NCBI RefSeq assembly: GCF_963676685.1
Contig: NC_092356.1
Span: forward strand, 43,425,601 to 43,489,600
DNA from: Mytilus edulis
Taxonomy: Eukaryota; Mollusca; Bivalvia; Mytilida; Mytilidae
DNA: 64,000 nucleotides
Direction of reading: 5' to 3'
Shown piece after piece: positions 1 to 10,700 of the stretch (position 1 is the stretch's first letter; each line of letters opens with the position of its first letter). The notes under the pieces are model-generated. The model did not search any database and had not been told where the DNA came from. It was given only the letters and a program-made list of their open reading frames with translations. The translations under genes and the position numbers were made by a program.

Positions 1-715
1 CTCTTTAGTCATCACTGCCTGATTGATCAACAGCTACACCCCTCTTTAGTCATCATTGCCTTATTGAGCAACAGCTACACCCCTCTATAGTCATCATTGC
101 TCTATTGAGCAACAGCTACACCCTCTATAGTCATCATTGTCTTATTGAGCAACAGCTACACCTCTCTATAGTCATCATTGCCTGATTGAGCAACAGCTAC
201 ACCCCTCTATAGTCATCATTGCTCTATTGAGCAACATCTACACCCCTCTATAGTCATCATTGCTAAATTGAGCAACAGCTACACCCCTCTATAGTCATCA
301 TTGCCTGATTGATCAACATCTACACCCTTTTATAGTCATCATTGCTAAATTGATCAACATCTACACCCCTCTATAGTCATCATTGCCTTATTGAGCAACA
401 GCTACACCCCTCTATAGTCATCATTGCCTTATTGAGCAACAACTACACCCCTCTATAGTCATCATTGCTGGATTGAGCAACAGCTACACCTCTCTATAGT
501 CATCATTGCCTGATTAATCAACAGCTACACCTCTCTTTAGTCATCATTGCCTTATTGAGCAACAGCTACACCCCTCTATAGTCATCACTGGATTGAGCAA
601 CAGCTACACCTCTCTATAGTCATCATTGCCTGATTAATCAACAGCTACACCCCTATTTGTCATCATTGCTTGATTGAGTAACAGCTAACCCCTCTTTTAG
701 TCATTATTCAACTAT
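1..715. repeat. Minisatellite, about 41-bp unit, cut by window edge
   Basis: About 17 imperfect units stand head to tail, each built around the words TAGTCATCATTGC, GAGCAACA and CTACACCCCTC. Units differ by single bases and small indels, and the array runs off the left edge, so its true length is unknown. Order decays near 650-715. It lies downstream of MRPL20. No coding potential was seen. Confidence 0.95.
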
Positions 716-1355
716 TCTAATAAAACAAGGGATGTACATTAAAATTAAAATTGCAATGTCAGCTGTGTTTTAAACAACAGTGGGTATCAAAATAGACATT
801 TGTTGGGGTTGCTAACTATGAAATTAAATAAAATCATTCTAAAAGTTCTGTTGATTCATTCATTTTCTTGGGTGCAAATTTTAGTGGAAGGAGGAAAACT
901 TGCATTTTCTAAGGATATTTGATTTTGTAGTTTTACAAAATTCTGCATTAAATCATACAGCAAATTTGTTATTTCTGGGCCTTTAAAGCTCCTGTGCATT
1001 ATGGGATTGTTCATTGTTGAAGACTGCACTGTGACCTATACTTGCTAACTTCCACGCCAGTTGGTTTGAGGGGCAATCATACCACATCTGCTTCTTTCTA
1101 TATAGTTAAAAAAAACTTTTATTGCATAAGATCTCTGATAGCAAGAAAAAATGCCTTTCTGACCTGCTCCTAAAATTACTCAGTGCTTTTCCAAATCAAA
1201 ATTCAGGGTGTCCCAAGGAACTGTTATTAAAATTTGATGGGTGGTGGCTATTTAAGAAAGCTTGTTTGAACATTTAAATGAAATATCCAATTAAAAATTT
1301 ATGCATTTTGGGATCAAATAAAAAGTACCTTCCGACCTCCACTCACCCCCCTACA
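716..1355. other. Gene-free stretch between minisatellite and MRPL20 3' end
   Basis: AT-rich sequence with no convincing exon on either strand. It probably holds the distal MRPL20 3' flank. Nothing repeated within the window was recognised. Confidence 0.5.
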
Positions 1356-1361
1356 TTTATT
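1356..1361 (-). terminator. Candidate MRPL20 polyadenylation signal
   Basis: TTTATT on the plus strand reads AATAAA on the minus strand, 57 bp beyond the MRPL20 stop codon. Another AATAAA overlaps the stop codon itself at 1417-1422. Neither has transcript support here. Confidence 0.4.
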
Positions 1362-1417
1362 TTTGAAACAGCCCTCTATTATATCACTATTTAATAAGGC
1401 AAATTGATTTTGATATT

Positions 1418-1531
1418 TTATTTTTTCTTGTCTCCATCATGTCCATGTGTCAATATTCCTGTAAATGTTGGTTTTAATGCATCTGATAATCCACTTTGTT
1501 CATTTCTCTGTTTGGCAAATGTGGCTAAGCT
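1418..1531 (-). CDS. MRPL20: MRPL20 exon 5 (terminal)
   Basis: 37 codons plus TAA, opening SLATFAKQRNEQSG, matching the S-L-A-x-L/F-A-x-x-R start of the human C-terminal segment, and ending in GDKKK. Acceptor ATTTTCAG. Confidence 0.9.
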   Translation of the reverse strand, partial: SLATFAKQRNEQSGLSDALKPTFTGILTHGHDGDKKK

Positions 1532-4500
1532 CTGAAAATATAAATGGAAATTTGTTCCATTGTTAGGGTGTATACAAATATAATTACTATAAAATAAATT
1601 GAGAAGGGAAATGTGTTAATTCATGTTTGATAGTCTTCTATTTGCACCAATTCCAAAGCCATTCCATCAGTGCCTTTGTATATTCAACATGCATTCAACT
1701 CTAGAATATAGTTTCATTTATATACCCAAAAATAAGATTTCAGAGTGCATTCTAGAGTGGAGAGCATCTGCATTTTTAAAGGATTTCTCTTGTCAAGCAA
1801 AAGAGTGTGTGTGATAAGGGTCATTATTGGTCGTCCCACTCTCTATATTACTCTGTTCAGCCCTTAATAACATTGCATATCACAGCTTTGTGACGTCAAA
1901 TACGTTTATTACTTTGATTTTTTGGCTACCAATTTTTGTAGGTGCAGTAGAACAATGAGTTTAAATGTTCTTGAGGAAATTTGACAAAAACTGTCCACGA
2001 AAAAGTTTTCAGCAAAGCAAGAACAGAAGATATTTAGATTTTTGTGTCATTGGGTTGCTGTTTGATTGATGTATATCCAACATATCTTTTTCAGAGGTTG
2101 ATTTAGACAAGGTGTCAACTTATATTTTTTTTTTCATCTAGAAGTTCCAGAAAAAGTTGTCTGGGGACAATTTTATACTGGCAATGTTTCAAAATTCTAA
2201 TAGCATAAATAGATGAAGACATGAATTCAAACTTGATATATATTGAATCAATGGATAGAGAGGACAGCCTCTTGGATAACAATTTAAAAACTCACCTGAA
2301 ATGATCTTGGTTCATATATACTTAAATCTGTCAATACTTTTCTGTTTAATGGAATATTTGCCTGAAAAGAAAATTTAAAAAAATTGAAATACATTTTAGG
2401 TTATATGTATATACAGTCAATGCAAGTTAAATTTGTATTAGTATTGGATCATAGATCAAATTTATTCGTTCAGTGTATGTCCATTTGTGTTACTACATGT
2501 TTTTATTGAGTTAGGGTAAGCCATTCCAATTGATATTTTTAACTGTGTCTTTCTATGTTATGATGTTACACTATTGTTTCAGATAAGGGAGAAGGTTTGG
2601 TACCATTTTATCCCGCTGGAATTGTTAGTAACTGTCATAAGTCAGGAATCTAATGTTCAGTAGTTGTCGTTGGTTGATGTGGTTCATTAGTGTTTCTGTA
2701 ACATAGAACAGAATATTGGTTTTCGATTCTATTGCATCCAAAGTTTCTCACTCCTTAATTCAAACCTCTTGCAATGATAGGTAAACATCTACGTCAAGAT
2801 TTATATACTATATTTCATTGATAATGTCTTGTATTTAAATGAAACAGATTACATAGTTAAATCACTGGTACGAAGGCTCATGTTATATTAACATTGTGTA
2901 CCTTTCCAATCAAGAATTATATAAGTATTTAATTCATATTGTAACAAGTGGTGTATATCTTTCAATCTTAGTGCAGCTAGGTTAGAATGCTAATATATTA
3001 CGATGAGAACTGTCATGCAGATATATTGACTTATAATGTGTCTTTCTATGTTGTGATGTTACACTATCATTGACTATTGTTACAGATAAGGATGAAGAGT
3101 TTGGTACCATTAAAATGTTTAAACCCGCTGCAAATATTTGCACCTGTCTTAAGTCAGGAATCTGATATTTAAAAGTTGTTGTTTGTTGTCAGATGTGGTT
3201 CATAAGTGTTTCTCATTTTTTTTTTATATAGATTAGACTGTTGGTTTTCCTGTTTGAATGGTTTTACAGTAGTAATTCTTTGGGACCCTTTATACATGTT
3301 ATAGCTTGCTGTTAGGTATGAGCCAAGGCTCCGTGTTGAATGCTGAAACCTTGACCTATAATGGTTTACTTTTATAAATTGTGACTTGGATGGAGAGTTT
3401 TCTAATTGGCACTAATACCACATCTTCCTATCTATATACATGAAAAGGATGTCACAGTCAGATGAAACCTGTTAGTCAAACATGTAGACCTTACAATCAT
3501 GACAATCATTCCATTAATATTTGAATTAAAACACACAGGGTGCTATTGTTGTACGCCTTTTTCATCAACTGTTGCATTTCATAAATTTTTTTTTAACTGA
3601 ATTTAGACAATTTATAAATACAGTACCTAAAATCATAAGATTTTTTTCTGAAAACTTTATTTCTGGTCTCAGATTGATAAGCAATAAAAATGAAGTGTCT
3701 TGGGTAAAAAGTTTAGTATTCTCAGGTGGTAGAAGTATATGTAGCAGGGATCAGCTGGAAAAATATTTCTTGAAGAGGTGATTTCTAAGCAGAAAGTTAT
3801 CATCTTCTACTAAAACAAATGTGATTTTTACATAAAGTGACACTAATGATAGATGATTTTACTTGCTAAGTTTAGACATATTATATGTTAATCTCTGTTA
3901 TATTCTGTAACAGCACTAATATACTATGAATCTTTGAGATAAGGTAACAAAATTCTAAATCGCTTATGTTAGTACAATAAATGTACTACCGTACAACTTT
4001 TAGTGATTTCTAACTTAAAATTAATGTAGATTGCTCTTATTTGTATTAGTTTTGGACATAATTTACTTAATCCAAGTGATTTCAAAATCACTAGTTCCAT
4101 TGACTGAAAACACTACACATATGAAAGAAAGACAAAAAGGCTTTACAATAACTTTATGCTGTAGCCACTATTGCTAATGGCTAAATACTACCTATGTTTC
4201 AGAAAGGTAACTTTTCATGCTTTTATTTCAGAAAGATGTATTTGAAAATTGTGAAAAAAGAGTACACTGTAGTTTACCAGAAAGTTTACTTTTTTTCAGG
4301 TAGATTGTCCAAGAAAGTTTATCATATACATACCTCTGTAAGTGATGATAGAAATTCATCCTCTTCTATTCCATGCTGGTTACATGCTGCACCTAACCTC
4401 ATAGTCCACATCTAAAAAAAATACTATATCAATAGGACAATAATAAAAGTCATTATTTACATAGAATGATAGAAATGATCAATGTTTTTCATAATAATGA

Positions 4501-7410
4501 TATAGTCTTAAGTTAAAAGGACAACAATACATGAAAAGCTTTTAAATGACACTCACTGCCAGTGTTCTCCCCAGGGCCTTTTAGCATCATGGTAATGTGA
4601 TGCTATAATCTTAAATGTGATACTAGTTATCTGATGTGGGTTTCTTATAGATTATGTTATGGATGCTCTTAAAAATGTAACGGTTACCAGCTGGCATTTC
4701 AAAATTTGTAAATTATAGGAGTGGATTTTTATATTGTAGTTAAGAGGAAAAAGGGGAAAATTTGCTTCTCATATCATTAACTGGTTGATGTTCCTAGTGA
4801 ATATTGTGGGAAATGACACTGTAAGACAACTTAAGTCAACATGCGGTTTACCAAACTGGTTAGAATCACAAAAATCTAAAGAGAAAAAGTACTTGTATGT
4901 CATGCAAGTATACAGTATCACTCACAAAGAATTTTTTTTGTAAATTTAATTATTTGGTGAAAAGTGCACCAGAAATTTCTAAATGCCTACAATTATAGAG
5001 AAAATATACATGCTATTCATTGCGAGCCATGGCTCCCTGTTGGATGCCATATTTTGAATTATAATAGTTTACTTTAACAAATTGTGACTTGGGATGATGA
5101 TGGAAGTTTTTAACGATGGATATCTTGATTGAGGGTTGTCTTATTGGCACTCATACCACATCGTTTGTATCTATATATACATTGTTTATATGAAAATAAG
5201 AAGATTTGGTTTGATTGCCAATGTGAAACTTTCCACCTGAGACCAAATGACGTAAACGTTTAGGTCACATACAGTCTTTGCAAATGAACAAAACTCATTC
5301 AGCACTTATTTATATGTGTTTACATCAATTACCTCTCGCATATATTTTTTCTTTAATTGTGTACTCTTTGTGGAATAACGAAGTGCTCTGTGTACCATAG
5401 GAGCACCAATTGAATATATGTGCTGTCTTCTACCATAATATTTCTGAAAATAGAAAATAGAATCATAGAAGTGCACATGACAAAACTGTTTTCATCTGTA
5501 ATAATTGCTGAAACTAAGATCAGTTAGTCATATTCATGATATTGATGACATGTATCTTTGAGAAGAAAAAAGAATATTATTCATGTTATTGTCATTAATA
5601 AAATTGAACATATTTACATTTGTAATGATAAGAATTAAATTCAGATATGTAGTGACTGAACCTAATACATTGTAATAAGGATCTTATAATCAAGGATGGT
5701 TGCAATCCCTAATTGCTAATGTAGTATTTTATTTAGCATACAGAACCCATGTTTCTGTTTATTTTTTGGAACTTTGACAATGACCTTCCTCAAATTTATA
5801 TATATATAAATAAGTACACTAGAGTATGGTTGCAATGTTTTTATTATTGTGAAAAATGCGACAGGGTTATGGTTATAATCGCAATAATTCAAACTTGCAT
5901 TTTGAAATTTTATACATGAATTAAACATGATTTTTCTTAATATCGCAAAGTTAAAATCACAATAATATATATACGCAATACATGCAATTAATTCTGAATT
6001 TACAGTACCACTTTCCTGTACAAATTCCAAACCATTTTGAAAACCTACATGACCTATGACCTTGACCATAAACAGTATTTAAACCACAAAATCAATATTA
6101 ATAGAGATCTTCCTCTTATATAACATAAAATGTATATATCTATGACCATATAACCAAATATAACTCATGACCAAACAACATTAATAATTAACTCATGCGC
6201 TACGGACAATCCTCAATTAAATGTGTTGTTTGGTTACTCGTTGAATATTTTTCTCAAGTTTGAATGCTTCGATTAATTCTTCTATAATTATTGAGGTCTT
6301 GCATACACAAAATGACTGACAGACTGACTAAAAAAACAGGTAAAAAATGTATATACATAAACCCTTTGATACTTCATAGTGTGGGATATAATGCTTTTCC
6401 TTTAGGTACAGAAAACAAACAGCAATTTGAAGATTACTTTCCAGTGCCTGAGTGAGTTTGCTTCAAAGTTAATTACAATTTTTATGTAACTTTTGATCTT
6501 TACATTGTTTAAATTTTATTCATATTAAAATAAAAAACAGTAGGCACATTTATATAGTTTAGGGGAGAAGATGTTTTAGGGAGGACTTCATGAGTAAGTG
6601 CATCCTTAAACATGTCTGTAGAGGTTTGATTTGAAATCACAGTTGGAAATTTATTTCTACATTGATTGTTTATTTGAAGAATGAAAATCTAAATTAAAAC
6701 TGTCAATATTTTATACATTGGAGTTGTCTGTATGTTTGTTGATGTGAAAATCTTGTTTAATGGACTGACTTTTGCCACCGCCAGAGTAGAGTTTTACCCT
6801 TGTCCGCCTGTACATGCTCAATTTAGTTTCTGTTCCCAAACTTTCTCTAAAAAACGTTGTCAAAATCTCAATTAACATTGAAACAATGAAAAAAAAAATG
6901 TATAGCGAATACTTAAAAACCACTAAATCATTTTAAATACATGAAATAGGGTGTGAACTAACTTCATGAACTCAGGGTGCAAATGTGAAAGATGCGAACA
7001 TTACTGGGCTCATAGATGAATTGGTGCATACATATTTTGGGGCAATAGGACCCTGATTCATATTCTTGGACTTGTACAAAATGTATCTCATCTCAATTAA
7101 TAAAAATAAGAGGACCCATCTTTTTATAATAGTTGTTCTAAACTATATTATTAATAAATGTTCCCCCTTTTCAGTAAAAAAAAAGCTAAGTTTTTCTGCA
7201 TTCCTTTCTGAAACAGCAACTGACCCATTGTTTGAATAACAGTCCCTCATTTGGGGGGGGGGGGGGGGGGCTTGGTAAACACTAAAGTATAGCACCCCTT
7301 TTTTCAACAACTCTTGAAAAATAACTTACCCACATCATTCTGAAATACATGCTTCTCTTCCAGTATTTGTCTGGCTTTGGGCATCGCCCAACTGTTTTTC
7401 GTGTGTACAT
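1418..7410 (-). CDS. MRPL20: Mitochondrial ribosomal protein L20 (bL20m), whole gene, five exons
   Basis: Joining 7410-7330, 5443-5333, 4411-4334, 2361-2296 and 1531-1418 on the minus strand gives 149 codons with no internal stop. Every intron has GT-AG ends in phase 0. The product resembles animal bL20m along its length: a basic start with PDKYW, YYGRR and LKKKYMRE in exon 2, and LNRKVLTDLSIYEPRSF in exon 4, the family's best conserved block. The human protein, from memory, is also about 149 residues. bL20m binds 23S-like rRNA in the large subunit of the mitochondrial ribosome. The start chosen is the first ATG (MYTRKT) in frame with PDKYW. The gene lies head to head with PGD. Introns are 1886, 921, 1972 and 764 bp, and intron 1 carries a small inverted-repeat transposon. 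Identification is from conserved motifs, not a database search. Confidence 0.93.
2296..2361 (-). CDS. MRPL20: MRPL20 exon 4
   Basis: 22 codons, containing LNRKVLTDLSIYEPRSF, the signature by which this gene was recognised. Acceptor TTTTCAG, donor GTGAGT. Confidence 0.95.
2545..3450 (+). repeat. Retroelement-tail-like repeat, two copies split by another repeat
   Basis: Two directly oriented copies, at about 2545-2690 and 3030-3450, share TGTCTTTCTATGTT, TTTGGTACCATT, CCCGCTG and AAGTCAGGAATCT. The second continues through GAGCCAAGGCTCCGTGTTGAA to a CCACATCTTCCTAT end. The same kind of tail (CCCGCCGCA, CCAAGTCAGGAGCC) lies behind the reverse-transcriptase frame in PGD intron 2, so these look like 3' ends of a related retroelement family. 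Located in MRPL20 intron 3 on the opposite strand. Confidence 0.65.
2691..3020 (+). repeat. Dispersed repeat, copy 1
   Basis: About 330 bp that recurs in the same orientation at 56550-56885, sharing long near-identical runs such as GGTACGAAGGCTCATGTTAT and AATTCATATTGTAACAAGTG. It sits between two copies of another repeat. No open frame and no clear terminal inverted repeats were seen, so its class is unknown. Confidence 0.85.
4334..4411 (-). CDS. MRPL20: MRPL20 exon 3
   Basis: 26 codons, opening MWTMRLGAACNQHGI, which aligns with the human L-W-I-N-R-I-(x)n-H-G segment. Acceptor TTTTAG, donor GTATGT. The leading ATG is an internal Met, not a start. Confidence 0.92.
5020..5185 (+). repeat. 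Retroelement-tail fragment in MRPL20 intron 2
   Basis: Contains GAGCCATGGCTCCCTGTTGGA, TTACTTTAACAAATTGTGACTT and TCTTATTGGCACTCATACCACATC, matching the distal part of the repeat at 3300-3450 with an insertion in the middle. Diverged and non-coding. Confidence 0.6.
5333..5443 (-). CDS. MRPL20: MRPL20 exon 2
   Basis: 37 codons between acceptor TTTTCAG and donor GTAATT. It encodes KYYGRRQHIYSIG and then STQLKKKYMRE, the basic helical part of bL20 that contacts rRNA. Confidence 0.93.
5826..6005 (+). mobile_element. Small TA-target MITE, copy 1 (5' end decayed)
   Basis: Shares TTATTATTGTGAAAAATGCG, AATCGCAATAATT and the 3' end TTCTGAATTTACAG followed by TA with the intact copy at 21468-21692. 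The 5' inverted repeat is missing or mutated here. It lies in MRPL20 intron 1. Confidence 0.7.
7254..7270. repeat. Poly-G tract
   Basis: An uninterrupted run of about 17 G, 60 bp from the MRPL20 exon 1 donor, inside intron 1. Such runs are prone to length errors in assemblies. Confidence 0.9.
7330..7410 (-). CDS. MRPL20: MRPL20 exon 1
   Basis: 27 codons from ATG at 7410, reading MYTRKTVGRCPKPDKYW at the start and ending MMW before the donor GTAAGT. The PDKYW block corresponds to the conserved D-R-Y/F-W of animal L20. The exon carries the N-terminal extension, which probably acts as a mitochondrial targeting sequence given its Arg/Lys content and lack of early acidic residues. Confidence 0.9.
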
Positions 7411-7722
7411 AGTGCTTGCATTTCTGAATATTGATAGAAAAACCATTTTGTCCTTGCAGGTTTATTTATGTTCTGGATCTTTCAAATAAAAATTATTTCG
7501 TAACCAGTCGCTTACACTGGTTCCATCCTGCAATCTATATTTCGTGTACTCATATAAACTTCTCACCGGCTCATGGGACCAGTTAAAAGGGGAGCTAAAT
7601 CCACAAATATTGCAGGAAAAGTCCTAAATATTGACAAGAGAGCAATCATTCCTCATCCGGCTTGTAGATTGTCCGTTATTGCAAGTCATTTTTGTGGAAA
7701 TAAGAAGACTTTAAACCAAAAG
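7411..7722. promoter_or_regulatory. Bidirectional promoter region between MRPL20 and PGD
   Basis: 312 bp separate the two divergent start codons, so both 5' UTRs and core promoters must fit here or in upstream exons not seen. The stretch contains several C/G-rich patches in an AT-rich locus and lacks an obvious TATA box for either gene, as is usual for housekeeping pairs. That it drives both genes is inference; no transcription start can be placed. Confidence 0.6.
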
Positions 7723-7733
7723 ATGTCTGAAAA
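7723..7733 (+). CDS. PGD: PGD exon 1 (start)
   Basis: Only 11 coding bases: ATG TCT GAA AA, then donor GTAAGT. Spliced to exon 2 it reads [16 protein letters not shown], the expected N-terminus of animal PGD. It is too short for ORF calling; the exact phase fit with exon 2 is the evidence. Confidence 0.85.
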
Positions 7734-10700
7734 GTAAGTATTTTTCTATAATAAAGTTAGTATTTCTATTAAAAAGATAAACATAAGAACTTGATATTTG
7801 TTTATTCATCCTATTTTTTTTCATAATTTTCATCTTTTTTTAAATTTTACTTCCATGTTGAATTTGAAATCAAATATTGCTTAATTTGACAAATAAGACT
7901 ATGTTAATGGTATTAATGAATTTTATAGCTTATTAGAAAATTGGGAACAAAATAACATCACCCAAAAGAAATCAAGAAATGTCGTTTTCATTTTGAAGTA
8001 AAAATTTTAAAATATTTTTGTCATGTTTGCATGGGGGCCTTGGTGGCAGAGTGGTCCAAGTAGTTACTACTGTAATCACTAGCCAGTCAACACTGACATT
8101 GTGAATTCGAACCCTGCTTGTGCAGGTGCACTCGACTCTAATCTCAATTGACTTGGATTGTCAGTTTTCCTAATGAAGGTTGGTGGTTTTCTCCTTGTAC
8201 TCTGGCTTCCTCCATCAATAAAAACTGGCAGCCAAGAAATAGCCTAAATGCAGTGCTTAAAAGTGGCATAAACACCAAAAATCAAAATCAAATCATGTTT
8301 GTATACACTTTAATAGAAGATAACTTATTGATGATATCCTACCAAAAGTTGAATGCTAAAACATTCTTAGTTTACAGCAATACAGCGGTCTATTGTTATT
8401 CATTGTTGAAGGCTGAACATTGATGATGCCTTTTTCATTTGAACTCTGGTGGATGGTTGTCTTACATTTGTCTTATTAGCAGTCATATTATCAAACTTTA
8501 AATTACGATCATGACAATAGTGAATTTTTAATTTTGAGTATCAGGATTTTCCTGTAACAGGTAGTGATCCACCCCTGTCACATGTCTACCACTTATGATG
8601 GTAATGGAGGCAGTAGGCATGGTAGGAGGGTTTTAAAAATCTAGTAGGTGAATAAGTAATTTCTAACATTTTTATTCTTACTTAAGAATTCCTTACCAAT
8701 GTTAACGTTGCTAAAAAGTAAATTTAATATTTTCAGACAAAGGTCTCTTAACATGCTTAAAAGGGACAGTTAGATCATAACAAAGAATATGATTGTTTGT
8801 CTTAATTCTACCTACCCAGATAATAGCTGCCTCCTCAAACATGTCAAAATATTTTATTGTCCTGATGTGGAAAGTTTTTTTTTTAATCAGATAAGCATGA
8901 AGACTTAAAAACATCTGACACTTCAATTTCTTTTTGTCGAAAAAAAAGAAGAAAACCTAGCTACCTACCCACTGTCTCCACCTCTGGGAAGGGTAGGGCA
9001 AACGAAAATATTTTGAAGTTTGGCCTTACATTTACATGTGTTCCTGATCATGCTGATATTCAATCTTTTTCAGTACATTGTCATGATTGTATTATTCAAG
9101 GTTCTCACTATGGCAGGTCCTTGTCTCCATGAGTCTTCAGGTTTCATGAAATTTTGTCTGTACAATGTACTTATCATTTTAAAAACTATCAAATATCAAG
9201 ATTTCTAAAAATTTTGTACCAACTCAGCCATTTGTCAGCAAAATAACAATCAATTTATGACAAAAGTTTTAAAATAGTAAAAACTTTGTCATTTCTATAT
9301 TCTGTTTTGTTTTGGGGGAATGAAAAAAAAGATTAAACCAATAAAACTTCCATCTTCTCATAGTTTGACTTGCCATGGACCAAATGATGAGTCCTGGACT
9401 AAATTTTAAAAATCCTTGGTGAAAACCCTGTTATTGATTTAAAAACTGTACAATTTAGGTTTTATATACATGTACATGTATTAACACATCAATATCGCAC
9501 TTGTTTTTTTTTAAATGATTTATTGTTTTAAACAGGAAGTAAAAAATGTATAAAAAAGTAATTCACTAAATGACATTTGAGAGAGGGTTATCATTGATAT
9601 TTACTCAGAAAAGAATGCATTGGTCTTTAATTTGCATTCAATGGAAATTAACACATGTATTCTCATGATTTTAAACACAGTTGTTGGCATGAAAAGGGTT
9701 GTGATCTTCTTGAATGAATAATGATGGCATGAAACTGAACCCTTACAAGAGGGATTGTCATGTGTTTTCTTATGAATGGAGACTATCTTTTGATGGAGAC
9801 ATTATCAGTTTGATTTACAAAATGTAGGTCTGGAAGTGGCATGTTGGTATCCATGGTAACTGCTAGTAGTGCTTTGTTGATTTATGTTAATCATTGTTAT
9901 TTTGCTTAGTTTCTCAGATCTGTTACCATGGTTACTTATTCTTATATCAGACTTAGGCTTCTTTTTACTTATTCTAACATCAGACTTAGGCTTCTTTTTA
10001 CTTATTCTAACATCAGACTTAGGCTTCTTTCACTTATTCTAACATCAGACTTAGGCTTCTTTTTACTTATTCTTATATCAGACTTAGGCTTCTTTTTACT
10101 TATTCTTATATCAGACTCAGGCTTCTTTTTACTGTGCGATTGTTTATCAGTTTTTTCCCCATTGTCTAGAGGTATAGGGGAATGGTTTACATGTAGATCT
10201 CACAAAACATGTTTAATATATATATGCTGTCTGTTTTCATTCTCTTTTTTATATCTATAAGAATTTAGATTGGTGTGATAATATTAGGAATGACAAGAGT
10301 TAAAAAAATGGCACATCCTTAAAGTATTGAAGAGAGAATTATACCCCCCCCCCCTTTTTAACATGAGGAAAAAAGTACATGTACAAAAAAATTATATGAT
10401 CCAAAAAGTTTTTAGAAATGGTGAAAATTTTAGTTGACCTCAAAATGATTATAATGTACAGATTAATGGACCAATTTCATTGAATACATTTTGAAGATAT
10501 TTGATCTGTCATCAAAACCCTCATAGGTGGAACCTGGTTTACCTGCTTTTGGTACTTTTGCTCAGATACAGAAATATTTTAAAAGAATATAATATAAAAG
10601 CTTATGTTTGTAAATGTCTGTATTTTGTCCTGAAGAAAAACTTTGATCATGTGAAACATTTTATTAACTAATTCAAATTAGGAACTTTATTTTTGATAAA

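Noticed and set aside
1..715. CRISPR-like array at the left edge
   Set aside because: The units are continuous 41-bp repeats without unique spacers, and the context is an animal nuclear genome.
6407..6451. Possible plus-strand mini-exon (TENKQQFEDYFPVPE) between AG and GTGAGT
   Set aside because: It lies antisense in MRPL20 intron 1 with no partner exon; AG/GT pairs this close are common by chance.
7465..7623. A 53-codon minus-strand open frame (containing SVSDWLRNNFYLKDPEHK) in the MRPL20-PGD promoter interval
   Set aside because: It has no ATG, is bounded by stops and lies just upstream of the MRPL20 start. Protein-like wording is its only support; I could not tie it to a family or to splice sites.
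9928..10260. 110-codon open frame
   Set aside because: Produced by the 33-bp minisatellite inside a retroelement tail; no ordinary protein features.
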